Assembly: GCA_015272215.1 (NCBI GenBank)
Contig: JACYMD010000004.1
Span: 59,788-123,787, forward strand
DNA from: Rivularia sp. T60_A2020_040
GTDB taxonomy: Bacteria > Cyanobacteriota > Cyanobacteriia > Cyanobacteriales > Nostocaceae
DNA length: 64,000 nucleotides
Direction of reading: 5' to 3'
Shown here: positions 1-8,819 of the stretch, one piece after another
Position numbering within the stretch: the stretch's first letter is position 1
Layout: every line of letters begins with the position of its first letter
Notes under the pieces: model-generated
Database searches by the model: none
What the model was told of the DNA's origin: nothing
Seen by the model: only the letters and a program-made list of their open reading frames with translations
Program-made: the position numbers and the translations under genes

Positions 1-78
1 CAGATGAAGTTTACCCGTGAAACTCCATCACGTAATACTAATACTAAGGATGAAGCTGTTTTAGAATGGTTTTCCTAA
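1..78 (+). CDS. 3' end of an unidentified gene
   Basis: An open frame enters from the left edge and stops at TAA 76-78, giving about 25 residues that end in DEAVLEWFS. A good terminator follows 43 bases later, which supports a real gene end. Too little is present to name a family. The body of the gene lies outside the window. Confidence 0.4.
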   Translation, partial: QMKFTRETPSRNTNTKDEAVLEWFS

Positions 79-121
79 TTTGATCTTGTCCATAAAATGA
101 ACTCGAATTAATCTAATTAAT

Positions 122-153
122 CTCCCTATATAATTTATGTAGGGAGTTTTTTT
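122..153 (+). terminator. rho-independent terminator of the partial first gene
   Basis: A 7-bp stem CTCCCTA (122-128) / TAGGGAG (140-146) is followed directly by seven T residues. It sits just downstream of the stop at 78. Confidence 0.75.
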
Positions 154-162
154 CGTGGAGTA

Positions 163-309
163 AGAAGTCGGGTTTTTATGATTATTTTCTGATGGTACAG
201 ATAGAATATTGTAAAAACCCGACTTCTGTGATTACTGGGTGAGGTAAGAAGTCGGGTTTTTATTACTGTTATAAGCGTATTACCGATATATTGTAAAAAC
301 CCGACTTCT
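163..309. repeat. two tandem copies of a 63-65-bp palindromic repeat
   Basis: Copy 1 spans 163-227 and copy 2 spans 247-309. Each has arms AGAAGTCGGGTTTTTA and TAAAAACCCGACTTCT, which are 16-base exact reverse complements, around a 31-33-base AT-rich centre. The same element occurs near 39.6 and 40.1 kb, and the centre of copy 1 resembles the centre of the 40.15 kb copy, so a unit and not just a hairpin is repeated. It could also act as a bidirectional terminator. No coding capacity is seen. Confidence 0.85.
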
Positions 310-341
310 ATAATTACAACTCAGGTAAAAAAACGAAACTT

Positions 342-1418
342 GTGCCGGAGGATGCACAAAAATCAAGAATAAAAGAAGAGAATATACTCATAAATAGTAA
401 ATATAGGAATCCTATAGATATGTTCAATAGGAATTTTATTGGAATAATATTGATAGTTGCCGGTGTTTTATTTTTTCGTTCTTATCAAGCAAATAATCAA
501 AAATCGCAAGATTTAGCTCAAAAACCATCAATAAATCTAAAACAAGAAAATATATCGTCAGAAAATAAATCCAAACTATCAAAAGACACTTTCATTAATT
601 GCATTGGAGAAAATAAAAATTTTAGTATAGATTTTTTTAAAACTAATAATTTAGGTGAAAAATCCGATAAAGGAATTAATCATGTAATCGTTTTTAATCC
701 GAAATCCCCAGAATTAGATTTCAAAGTAAATGTAGGTTTAGCTCACAATATTTATGCGAAAAATGAAAGCGGTAAATTGCGTAAAGAATACGTTCCCAAA
801 TTATTTCGCGAAATAATTGGTGATGAAAACGCTTCATTAAATGGTAAAAAACCTATTGCTGCAATTAATGCCGATTATATCGATACAGATGATAAACCCC
901 AGGGTTTGAATATTTCACGGGGAATCGAATATTCGGGAGATTTTAAAGATAAACGTTCTTCTTTCGGAGTATCTGGAGGAGAACCTTCTCAGCGTCAAGC
1001 GACTATTGGAGTAGGTAGAAGAAATCGGGATATTTTGAATTACAACTTAGTCGGAGGTAACGGCAGATTTTATACTGGAGGTAAGTTTAAGGATATTTGT
1101 GAAGCATTAGGAGAATTTGCTTGTCAAAGAGCAATAAATCGTTCCATGGCAGCCGTTACCAATCGAGGTTATGTAATTTTATTAGTTAATGATGCCAGAG
1201 CTAATTCCGATATTGAAATAACTAAAGTTAATCGAGAACTTTTACCAGATATGTTTGATGATGTTTTAGAAGGAATTGCTCGAAATAATTGTTTAGGTAA
1301 AATAGAAGAAGGAATATTATTTGATGGTGGAGAATCTCCCGGATTATTTTATAATAATAAAACCTATGTAGAAAATTTTGGCGCAATTGGTTCGGTATTT
1401 TTAATTTATAAAAGTTGA
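342..1418 (+). CDS. phosphodiester glycosidase-like (NAGPA-domain) membrane-anchored protein
   Basis: The 358-residue product has a short basic N-terminus, one transmembrane or signal-anchor segment (about residues 32-46), a low-complexity linker, and from about residue 110 a domain resembling the phosphodiester glycosidase family (PF09992). Family-like signatures are AAINADYI near 173-180 followed by PQG, and the DGGES turn at 328-332 near the C-terminus. Members remove sugars from phosphodiester-linked glycans, or are uncharacterised exopolysaccharide-associated proteins. The called start is GTG. The ATG at 420 (residue 27), just before the membrane segment, is an alternative. The stop TGA lies inside the first unit of the following heptamer repeat. 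The substrate is unknown. Confidence 0.7.
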   Translation: MPEDAQKSRIKEENILINSKYRNPIDMFNRNFIGIILIVAGVLFFRSYQANNQKSQDLAQKPSINLKQENISSENKSKLSKDTFINCIGENKNFSIDFFKTNNLGEKSDKGINHVIVFNPKSPELDFKVNVGLAHNIYAKNESGKLRKEYVPKLFREIIGDENASLNGKKPIAAINADYIDTDDKPQGLNISRGIEYSGDFKDKRSSFGVSGGEPSQRQATIGVGRRNRDILNYNLVGGNGRFYTGGKFKDICEALGEFACQRAINRSMAAVTNRGYVILLVNDARANSDIEITKVNRELLPDMFDDVLEGIARNNCLGKIEEGILFDGGESPGLFYNNKTYVENFGAIGSVFLIYKS

Positions 1419-1506
1419 CAGTGGACAGTTGACAGTTGACAGTTACCTATTACCAATTAGCAATTAGCAATTACCTATTCCCAATTACCTATTCCCAATT
1501 ACCTGA
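1413..1506. repeat. heptameric short tandem repeats (STRR)
   Basis: Units of the GACAGTT type (1413-1443) pass into degenerate AATTAGC and CCCAATTACCTATT units up to about 1506. The upstream gene's stop codon is formed by the array itself. A HIP1 octamer follows at 1525-1532. Confidence 0.85.
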
Positions 1507-1571
1507 TATATTCGCTTGAGCTACGCGATCGCAATTAGCGGTAGGCTAGAGTAATACCTATAACAGCTAAT

Positions 1572-2135
1572 ATGACACACGATGAAATCGCCGATACACT
1601 CGCAGAGTTATTTGGTACATCTGCGGTAAATATTCTCGCACCTGGTTCTTGGCAAGTTGAAACTGCTACTTTTCGGCTGCTGTTACTGCTGAGCGAAGAT
1701 CAAAGTTGGTTGCGAGTTTTGTTACCAATTATGCCAGCACAGCAAGCACAACCGTTTTTACAGCAATTTTTTGAAGCTAATTTTGATGATACTCAACAAG
1801 TACGCTATGCTTTGCAGCAAGATGTGCTTTGGGGAGTATTTCAGCACAGTTGTGCTAGTTTGGTTGTAGAAGATTTTCGTGATGCGATCGCAAGATTAAT
1901 TTCTCTGTATGAAGTCGGTTTTGATGACGCTTTTAATCGGTTAACTGAAACCAAGATTAAGGAAATTGTTCAAGTATCTAAACAGCAAGGAAAATCAATA
2001 GATGAGACGATGCAAAATCTTGAGCGTTTTTATGCTGAAGGTTTAATGGGTGAAATGGATCAAAGTTCCGAATCACGAGAACGAGTTTTAGCTGCTTGGA
2101 AGCGACAATTAGAAAAGTTGTGGAATGAAGAGTAA
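1572..2135 (+). CDS. conserved hypothetical protein, YbjN/CesT chaperone-like fold possible
   Basis: A 187-residue soluble acidic protein with no signal peptide or membrane segment. The first 130 residues alternate hydrophobic strands with helices, including a leucine run at 36-40 (LLLLL) and an LRVLLPIM segment, in a pattern reminiscent of YbjN/CesT-type chaperone folds. The C-terminal 60 residues are charged and helical. The fold suggestion is inference from pattern only. Coding is supported by normal codon use, a start 12 bases after the STRR-rich spacer ends, and an internal HIP1 site. Function unknown. Confidence 0.6.
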   Translation: MTHDEIADTLAELFGTSAVNILAPGSWQVETATFRLLLLLSEDQSWLRVLLPIMPAQQAQPFLQQFFEANFDDTQQVRYALQQDVLWGVFQHSCASLVVEDFRDAIARLISLYEVGFDDAFNRLTETKIKEIVQVSKQQGKSIDETMQNLERFYAEGLMGEMDQSSESRERVLAAWKRQLEKLWNEE

Positions 2136-2257
2136 GCAGTCAATTAGTTGTCGCGCATTTAATTTGTATTTTTCTAGCGGGATTTTTAGTCCATGTCATT
2201 AGTTATGATGGCTTAATTAATATAACGTTACTAGTAGTCGGATTTTACCAGAAATCT

Positions 2258-2287
2258 TGTAGAGACGTTATATATAACGTCTCTACA
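2258..2287. repeat. perfect 30-bp palindrome of the TAGAGACG family
   Basis: The arms TGTAGAGACGTTATA and TATAACGTCTCTACA are exact reverse complements with no loop. Related palindromes lie at 7167-7187, 17615-17640 and 48514-48540. The rest of the 303-base spacer 2136-2438 shows no gene. Confidence 0.8.
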
Positions 2288-2438
2288 TTACGTCGGTAGA
2301 CAAACAAAATCAATCAATCAAAACAAACTAATGAAAAGGACTACTAGCCCCGTATTACAAGACTTTAATCAAATTTAAATATACAAATTAAACTCTTCTA
2401 AGCTCATAAACTATCAACTAACCACCATCAACTCTCAA

Positions 2439-2828
2439 ATGGATATTGTCGAAATATTGAAAGCAGATTATCAACGTTTTCCGGTGAATCAAACTTATAG
2501 CATTTACGCGGAAGATGTTTACTTCAAAGATGCGATGAATGAATTTAATGGGGTTGAACGTTATAAATTAATGATTAAGTTTATTGAAACTTTCTTCCTC
2601 AAACCTCAGATGGATTTGCATGATATCCGCAAGGAAGGAGATACTATCAAAACCGAGTGGACTCTAAATTGGAATACACCTCTACCTTGGAAACCACGAA
2701 TTTCTATCCCTGGATGGAGTACGTTGACTGTAAATTCTGATGGATTGATAATTTCTCACATTGATTATTGGAAATGTTCGCGATTGGATGTGGTGAAACA
2801 GCATTTCTTTTCTTTAAAGAAGTCATAA
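2439..2828 (+). CDS. DUF2358 (NTF2-like fold) family protein
   Basis: The 129-residue protein begins [15 protein letters not shown] and carries the features I associate with DUF2358: an early YAEDVYFKD segment, a KFIETFF helix, and a W-rich strand pair ([15 protein letters not shown], then PGWSTL) ending in a conserved HIDYW. These small proteins are common in cyanobacteria and plants and are thought to adopt an NTF2-like alpha/beta cone; their role is not known. It lies 43 bases upstream of the ArsA-like ATPase in the same direction, so co-transcription is plausible. There is no signal peptide. Confidence 0.75.
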   Translation: MDIVEILKADYQRFPVNQTYSIYAEDVYFKDAMNEFNGVERYKLMIKFIETFFLKPQMDLHDIRKEGDTIKTEWTLNWNTPLPWKPRISIPGWSTLTVNSDGLIISHIDYWKCSRLDVVKQHFFSLKKS

Positions 2829-2871
2829 TGTAAATAAATGTAAAAACTTCTCAGGAAAGAAATTATCATTC

Positions 2872-4059
2872 ATGCGCGTAATTTTAATGACAGGGAAAGG
2901 TGGTGTGGGCAAAACTTCGGTTGCTGCGGCTACAGGACTACGTTGTGCGGAATTAGGTTATCGCACGCTGGTTTTAAGTACAGATCCAGCCCATTCTTTA
3001 GCAGATAGTTTTGATTTGGAACTTGGACACGAAGCGCAACAAGTTCGTGCAAATTTGTGGGGTGCGGAATTAGATGCACTTTTAGAACTTGAGGGGAACT
3101 GGGGTGCTGTGAAGCGCTATATTACTCAAGTTTTACAAGCTAGGGGGTTGGAAGGAATCCAAGCTGAGGAATTAGCGATTTTACCGGGGATGGATGAGAT
3201 TTTCGGCTTGGTGAGAATGAAACGTCATTATGATGATGGTGAATATGATGTTTTAATTATTGATTCTGCACCTACAGGTACAGCTTTGCGGTTATTGAGT
3301 TTACCGGAAGTTGGTGGTTGGTATATGCGGCGTTTTTATAAGCCTTTTCAAAATATTTCGGTAGCACTACGTCCATTGGTGGAGCCGATTTTTAGACCGA
3401 TTGCGGGGTTTTCCTTACCCGATAAAGAGGTGATGGATGCACCTTATGAATTTTATCAGCAAATCGAAGCCCTAGAAAAAGTATTAACTGATAATACTCA
3501 AACTTCGGTGCGTCTGGTTACTAACCCCGAAAAGATGGTAATTAAAGAATCTCTCCGCGCTCATGCTTATTTAAGTTTGTACAATGTTGCGACGGATTTA
3601 GTAATAGCAAATCGGATTATTCCCCAATCAGTACAAGATCCATTTTTTCAAAGATGGAAAGAAAATCAAGAACAATATCGTCAACAACTTCATGAAAATT
3701 TTCATCCTTTACCCGTCAAGGAAGTTCCACTTTTTTCTGAAGAAATGTGTGGTTTAGCAGCTTTAGAAAGACTCAAAGAAACACTTTATCAAGATGAAGA
3801 TCCGACTCAGGTTTATTACAAAGAAAATACAATTCGAGTTGTTCAAGACCAAAATCAATATAGTTTGGAATTATATCTACCCGGCATTCCCAAAGACAAG
3901 GTAAATCTGAGCAAAAGTGGCGATGAATTAAATATTACTATTGGTAATCATCGTCGCAATCTGGTTTTACCACAAGCTTTAGCAGCACTGCAACCAGTCG
4001 GAGCAAAAATGGAAGAAGATTATTTAAAAATCCGTTTTGCGGAAGTTGTTAAGGCTTAA
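2872..4059 (+). CDS. ArsA/Get3-family ATPase with C-terminal HSP20-like domain
   Basis: The 395-residue protein opens with the deviant Walker A GKGGVGKT (8-15) typical of ArsA/TRC40, then [12 protein letters not shown] (the switch I-type P-loop partner) and the switch II segment [17 protein letters not shown] near 125. Residues about 312-392 form a beta-rich alpha-crystallin/HSP20-like domain ([20 protein letters not shown], then LRIRF-type end), the ArsA_HSP20 arrangement known in cyanobacteria. No arsenical metal-site cysteine cluster and no arsB neighbour are present, so a targeting or chaperone role is more likely than arsenite export. A hairpin follows the stop. Confidence 0.85.
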   Translation: MRVILMTGKGGVGKTSVAAATGLRCAELGYRTLVLSTDPAHSLADSFDLELGHEAQQVRANLWGAELDALLELEGNWGAVKRYITQVLQARGLEGIQAEELAILPGMDEIFGLVRMKRHYDDGEYDVLIIDSAPTGTALRLLSLPEVGGWYMRRFYKPFQNISVALRPLVEPIFRPIAGFSLPDKEVMDAPYEFYQQIEALEKVLTDNTQTSVRLVTNPEKMVIKESLRAHAYLSLYNVATDLVIANRIIPQSVQDPFFQRWKENQEQYRQQLHENFHPLPVKEVPLFSEEMCGLAALERLKETLYQDEDPTQVYYKENTIRVVQDQNQYSLELYLPGIPKDKVNLSKSGDELNITIGNHRRNLVLPQALAALQPVGAKMEEDYLKIRFAEVVKA

Positions 4060-4074
4060 TTATCATTTTTTTTC

Positions 4075-4094
4075 AGGTGGGCATCGTCCCACCT
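4075..4094 (+). terminator. hairpin after the ArsA-like gene
   Basis: AGGTGGG (4075-4081) pairs with CCCACCT (4088-4094). The T-rich run precedes the stem rather than following it, so this may be a dispersed palindrome or a weak terminator, more likely for the minus strand. Confidence 0.4.
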
Positions 4095-4287
4095 ACATAT
4101 TTGAAGATAACAGGATTAATTTTTCAATAAATAATTTTTAAACCTGAAATTATTAACAATTATAAATTTAAAAATTAAATTTTAATTAATTTTTGGTAAG
4201 TGTTCTTACTGAAGACATTATCGTGGGAAATATTTCACAATATTTTTAGATTTAATAAAAATAAATTAGCTGTTACCTCCCATAAAA

Positions 4288-7056
4288 ATGACTTTATCCC
4301 AGCACAAACACTTATCGATAAATATCGAACAAGAAGATTTACTGTACCGGATTACAAACTGCATTCGTCATTCATTAGAATTAAAAGAAACCCTTGCAAA
4401 AATAGTCTCGGAAGTGAGGCTTTTTCTTGCTACTGACCGGGTAATGATTTATAGTTTTCATACAGATGGTAGCGGTCAAGTATTTGCGGAATCAATTAAT
4501 CATAAATTACCTTCTTTATTGGGGTTAAATTTTCCAGCAGATGATATTCCCCCTCATGCTAGGGAAATGTTTATTAAATCGCGAGTACGTTCGGTTGTTA
4601 ATGTTGAAACTGGAGAAATTGGTAAAAGTCCAGTATATGAAACCGAAACTGGAGAAATTATTTCAGAAGATATATCATACCGCACTGTAGACCCATGTCA
4701 TATTGAATATTTAACGGCAATGGGGGTAAAATCTTCCGTAGTCACACCGATTTTTCACCAAGAGCAACTTTGGGGGTTATTAGTATCTCACCATTCAGAA
4801 TCCCGCTCGATTTGCGAACAAGAATTAAAAATAATGCAAATGGTTGTAGATCAATTATCCATAGCCATTGCTCAAAATATTCTTCTCACTCAAGCCCGCC
4901 AACAAGCCCGACGAGAAGCGATTATTAGTAGTATAGTCACTTTGTTGCATTCATTGAAAGATATCCCCTTACAGCCAGCTTTAGAGCAAGCTGTTGCGGC
5001 TTTTGAGGGTTGCGGGGGTAGACTTTGTATCAGAAATCAAGTTGATAAAAATTTCACGGAATGCTTAGAAAGTGGTAGTGAATTAATAAGTGAATTAATA
5101 AAAGTTTACACTGACGGTCTTCAACCAGTAATGCCAGAATTAGCAAAATATTCCTTGATGGAACAGTATAGCATTTGGAAGGAATACTATAAATCTGGGA
5201 ACTATGATGTTTGGGGAATTTCCGATATTGATCAAATATCTGGGTTGCGAAATCTGCAAGTTGCTTTTCAACCGAATAAAATTCGCAGTATTTTGATGAT
5301 TCCGCTGATTTATCATCAACAATTGCTCGGTTATTTAACTATTTTTCGTGAAGAAATAAATACAGAAACTCTTTGGGCTGGACAAATTGATGCCGATAAT
5401 AGACAAATTTATCCACGAAAATCATTTGAAGTATGGCGAGAATTTAAAACATCACAAGCTCGTCAATGGACTAAAGAAGAAATCGAATTAGCAGAAAAAT
5501 TGGGTGAAAAGTTTGCCGTTGCAATTCATCAATACGAATTATATCAACAACTACAAGCTTTTAATAACAACTTAGAAAACCAAGTCAAACAGCGTACATA
5601 CGCATTACAACAAGCAACTGAACAACAACAAATCTTATTTGAAGTAGTTACCAAAATTCGCGAATCTTTAGATTTAGACGTTATTTTTCAAACTACAACT
5701 CAACAAGTATGTCAATGGTTACAAGCAGATAGAGTCGCAGTATACCGTTTTAATGAGGATTGGAGCGGTGAATTTATTGCCGAGTATGTCGGTGAAGGCT
5801 GGGTAAAACTGCTAGATTCAGATACTAATAAGTTTTGGAAAGATACTTATTTACAAGAAACCCAAGGTGGAAGATGTCGGTTCAATGAAAGTATTGTAAT
5901 AGATGATATTTATCAAACTGGTTATGCTGATTGTCATTTAGAATTTTTAGCGCAAATTCAAGCAAAAGCATATGCTGTTGCACCGATTTTTAGGAGAGAA
6001 AAACTTTGGGGTTTACTTGCAGCTTATCAAAACTCTGCACCTCGTCACTGGGAAGCATCGGAAATAAAATTTTTATGTCAAACTGCGGCACAATTTGGAG
6101 TAGCGCTTCAACAAGCAGAATTACTCGCTCAAAGTAGATTACAAACTAAACAAATAACAACAACACTGAGCAATTTAAAAAAAACCCAAACCCAATTAAT
6201 TCAAAGTGAAAAAATGTCCTCTTTAGGACAATTAGTTGCAGGCATCGCCCACGAAATTAATAATCCTGTTAACTTCATTTACGGAAATATTGATTATATT
6301 CATCAATACATAGAAGATTTACTTGGTATTTTAGAACTTTATCAACAAACCTGTGATCAAACTAATTCTGAAATTAACGAGCGAGCCGAAGAAATTGATT
6401 TAGAATTTCTGATCGACGATTTACCAAAGATGCTATCTTCGATCAAAATAGGAGCATCACGAATTCGTGAAATTGTTTTATCTTTACGTAATTTTTCCCG
6501 ACTCGACGAAGCCGATTTAAAAGTTGTTGATATTCACGAAGGAATTGATAGTACATTATTAATTTTGCAATACCGTTTAAAAACACAATCAGATTTCTCT
6601 GGTATCCAAGTCATTAAAGAATACGGCAATTTACCTAAACTTGAATGTTATCCCGGACAATTAAATCAAGTATTTATGAATCTTTTTAGTAATGCAATTG
6701 ATGCATTAGAAGAAGGGGTTAATAAAAGTTTTTGGGAAGAAGAAACTGATAATAATCAATCTGTAATTCCTAAAATTAGGATTTGTACTCAGATGAGTAA
6801 AGATGAAAATCAAATCGTAATTCGTATCGCCGATAACGGCTTAGGTATGACTGAAGAAGTTATTAAACGAATGTTTGACCCATTTTTTACAACTAAACCA
6901 GTAGGAAAAGGAACTGGTTTAGGATTATCAATTAGTTATCAGATAATAGTTGATAAACATCGTGGTGTTTTCAAATGCAATTCTGTACCCGGTAAAGGCA
7001 CAGAATTTTTAATTAAAATTCCAATTAAGCAAAGTAAATTAGGGAATTGGGAATAG
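4288..7056 (+). CDS. multi-GAF sensor histidine kinase, probable bilin-binding photoreceptor
   Basis: The 922-residue soluble kinase has three GAF-like regions and a transmitter. GAF1 (about 21-197) has a phytochrome-like PADDIPPHARE segment and a Cys-His pair C137-H138 in DPCHIEYL. The middle region (about 215-415) is a degenerate GAF without such a pair. GAF3 (about 448-612) has C549-H550 in ADCHLEFL. C-H pairs at this place are the usual bilin attachment site of cyanobacteriochromes and phytochromes. The transmitter has H655 (AHEINNP), an N box at 801-805, DNGLGM 849-854, DPFF 864-867 and GTGLGL 875-880. No PHY or receiver domain is present and no response regulator is adjacent. The last residues (GNWE) and the TAG stop are encoded by the start of a heptamer repeat. 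Confidence 0.88.
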   Translation: MTLSQHKHLSINIEQEDLLYRITNCIRHSLELKETLAKIVSEVRLFLATDRVMIYSFHTDGSGQVFAESINHKLPSLLGLNFPADDIPPHAREMFIKSRVRSVVNVETGEIGKSPVYETETGEIISEDISYRTVDPCHIEYLTAMGVKSSVVTPIFHQEQLWGLLVSHHSESRSICEQELKIMQMVVDQLSIAIAQNILLTQARQQARREAIISSIVTLLHSLKDIPLQPALEQAVAAFEGCGGRLCIRNQVDKNFTECLESGSELISELIKVYTDGLQPVMPELAKYSLMEQYSIWKEYYKSGNYDVWGISDIDQISGLRNLQVAFQPNKIRSILMIPLIYHQQLLGYLTIFREEINTETLWAGQIDADNRQIYPRKSFEVWREFKTSQARQWTKEEIELAEKLGEKFAVAIHQYELYQQLQAFNNNLENQVKQRTYALQQATEQQQILFEVVTKIRESLDLDVIFQTTTQQVCQWLQADRVAVYRFNEDWSGEFIAEYVGEGWVKLLDSDTNKFWKDTYLQETQGGRCRFNESIVIDDIYQTGYADCHLEFLAQIQAKAYAVAPIFRREKLWGLLAAYQNSAPRHWEASEIKFLCQTAAQFGVALQQAELLAQSRLQTKQITTTLSNLKKTQTQLIQSEKMSSLGQLVAGIAHEINNPVNFIYGNIDYIHQYIEDLLGILELYQQTCDQTNSEINERAEEIDLEFLIDDLPKMLSSIKIGASRIREIVLSLRNFSRLDEADLKVVDIHEGIDSTLLILQYRLKTQSDFSGIQVIKEYGNLPKLECYPGQLNQVFMNLFSNAIDALEEGVNKSFWEEETDNNQSVIPKIRICTQMSKDENQIVIRIADNGLGMTEEVIKRMFDPFFTTKPVGKGTGLGLSISYQIIVDKHRGVFKCNSVPGKGTEFLIKIPIKQSKLGNWE

Positions 7057-7078
7057 GGAATAGGGAATTGGGAATAGT
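7037..7078. repeat. heptamer STRR overlapping the kinase 3' end
   Basis: GGGAATA/GGGAATT units begin inside the last codons of the histidine kinase and continue about 20 bases past its TAG stop. Confidence 0.8.
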
Positions 7079-7166
7079 TAATTAAAATCCGTGTAATCGG
7101 TGTAATCCTTTTTAATCCGTGATTTTATTTGGGGGGTATTTAGTTTTCAACTCCTAACTCAATAAC

Positions 7167-7187
7167 AGACGTAGCATTGCTACGTCT
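7167..7187. repeat. TAGAGACG-family palindrome, likely dnaN/kinase convergent terminator
   Basis: AGACGTAGC (7167-7175) pairs with GCTACGTCT (7179-7187) around a 3-base loop, between the convergent kinase and dnaN genes. No strong T tract follows on either strand. Confidence 0.5.
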
Positions 7188-7204
7188 CTACAATTCCGGT
7201 GGTA

Positions 7205-8377
7205 CTAACTTCTTAATTGTACTGGCATTGCTAAATAAATCATCTTAACTCCTCCAATAGGAGAAAAAATAACAGGAGCTAAATTGTTGTTTAATTGCAT
7301 TTGAATTTCTGCCGAAGGTAGTGCTTTTAAACCTTCCATTAAATATTTAATATTAAAAGCAATATCAATATCTTCTCCTAATATCTGTGCCGGCATAGAT
7401 TCCATTCCACTACCAATTTCTTGAGTTTCTACTGATAAGGTAATTTCTTGGGATTCACTATCAATGCTAACTTTAGCAATATTATTTTTTTGGTCTGCAA
7501 ATACCGCAATTCTTTCTAATCCACTAATAAGTTGTTTTCTATCTAAAGTTAATTCTCGTTCAAATTGATTGGGTATAAGTTGACGATATGCTGGATATTG
7601 CCCTTCTAAAGTTCTGCTGGTTAAACGCTGATTTTGCCATTCAAAAATTACTTGTCCTTGATCAAAATACATTGCTACTGGTTCATCTTCTTTTGAACTA
7701 TGAGCTAGCATTCTTTCTAATTCTCGTAAAGCTTTATTTGGTAATGTTACCTCTAAAGAATCTAACTGTTCATCATCAGCATCTAAATTGTCGTTGCTAG
7801 TTTCTACTACCGCTAAACGATGCCCGTCAGTGGCTGCAAATTCCAAACTGTCTTTTTTAACCGTCAAATGTACTCCTGTAAGCACTTGTTTGCTTTCATC
7901 TGCACTTGTCGCAAATAGCGAACCCTCTAAACCTTCAATTAAGGCACTCACAGTCAAATGAATTGCTTGATCATTTTCAGTTACAGGTAATTCGGGAAAC
8001 TCCTCTGCACTCATTGCTCGTACTTGATATCGTCCGCTTTGTGGCTTAAGAGTGACGGTTAAACCTTCTCCCGAATGATTTTCTGTATCCGATGATTCGT
8101 CGATGTAGAGCGTGATTTCTCCCGCTGGTAAACGAGAAACTATATCATTAAGTAGCTTGGCTGGAAGAGTAATTGTTCCGGATTCTAAAACCTCGGCTTT
8201 GAATGTGGTACGAATTCCCAAACTTAGATCGAAAGCTGTCAAACTTACTTGACCACTAGCAACATCTGCTTGTAGTAGTACATTAGCAAGTATAGGATGA
8301 GTCGGACGTGAAGGAACAGCACGAGAAGTTAAGGAAAGGTGAGTATTTAAATCGCTTTGGTTGCAAACTAGTTTCAT
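7205..8377 (-). CDS. dnaN: DNA polymerase III beta subunit (sliding clamp)
   Basis: The 390-residue protein is the ring-shaped processivity clamp loaded on DNA for the replicative polymerase. The start MKLVCNQSDLNTHL, the HPILANVLLQA segment, the middle-domain FATSADESKQVLTGVHL and TDGHRLAVVE, and the C-terminal APVIFSPIGGVKMIYLAMPVQLRS (shown in parts) match the three-domain clamp family at its usual cyanobacterial length. The gene reads away from the origin candidate and dnaA. About 1.1 kb of upstream DNA separates it from the dnaA stop and holds an IS605-like remnant and the DnaA boxes. Confidence 0.97.
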   Translation of the reverse strand: MKLVCNQSDLNTHLSLTSRAVPSRPTHPILANVLLQADVASGQVSLTAFDLSLGIRTTFKAEVLESGTITLPAKLLNDIVSRLPAGEITLYIDESSDTENHSGEGLTVTLKPQSGRYQVRAMSAEEFPELPVTENDQAIHLTVSALIEGLEGSLFATSADESKQVLTGVHLTVKKDSLEFAATDGHRLAVVETSNDNLDADDEQLDSLEVTLPNKALRELERMLAHSSKEDEPVAMYFDQGQVIFEWQNQRLTSRTLEGQYPAYRQLIPNQFERELTLDRKQLISGLERIAVFADQKNNIAKVSIDSESQEITLSVETQEIGSGMESMPAQILGEDIDIAFNIKYLMEGLKALPSAEIQMQLNNNLAPVIFSPIGGVKMIYLAMPVQLRS

Positions 8378-8419
8378 GGTGTATTTTACGGATGCTGCAT
8401 ATGGCTTATACCATTAAAC

Positions 8420-8590
8420 TTGACACTCCCTGGCGTGAACGCACGAGGATTCTTGGTTCAATGAGACCACTTAAACTAGATTCCTTGCGTTACCTAGCTC
8501 AGAGGTGGGACTCTCCCCAAGCGTTAACTTTCCGAGTGTCCCTCGGTAGTTGCATTACTGCAAGTTCTGTTTAACTTGAAACGATTTGTT
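8420..8590 (-). mobile_element. remnant of an IS200/IS605-type right end (omega-RNA-like), no tnpB
   Basis: Read on the minus strand, the segment ends in CCAAGAATCCTCGTGCG, a TTC loop, a partly matching ACGCCAGGGAG arm, then TGTCAA. This form is typical of right ends of cyanobacterial IS605/TnpB elements, where omega RNA ends. Upstream structured segments (GAGGGACACTC, GGGGAGAGTCCCACC) fit the same RNA region. No tnpA or tnpB frame survives, and the hairpin has diverged. The assignment rests on remembered pattern, not on a search. Confidence 0.4.
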
Positions 8591-8798
8591 TCAAAAATTC
8601 TGATTCGTCTAGCTCCTATAAATCTTTTACCCACTGCTAGGAGGAAACTAGAACAATGCAGTAGAACCGCATAGATTCAATTGTCAAGGTACAGATTGCC
8701 GCTAGGCAGTTGGGTTTTTATACAGGTTAATTACCGTTCCTGTGAATAAAATTGTACCACAAATGACTGAGGCTTAAAAGTCTTTATGTAGTTTTCAT

Positions 8799-8819
8799 CC
8801 CTGGACTAAAGCCACAGGG
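8799..8819. repeat. hairpin in the dnaN upstream region
   Basis: CCCTG (8799-8803) and CAGGG (8815-8819) enclose GACTAAAGCCA. It resembles subterminal hairpins of IS605-type elements and may mark a second decayed end about 0.35 kb from the first. Confidence 0.3.

Noticed and set aside
4200..4436. 78-codon plus-strand frame overlapping the kinase start
   Set aside because: It overlaps the far better kinase frame and has no protein-like features.
8308..8574. 88-codon plus-strand frame across the dnaN start
   Set aside because: It is antisense to dnaN and spans the IS605-like hairpin; composition fits a shadow.
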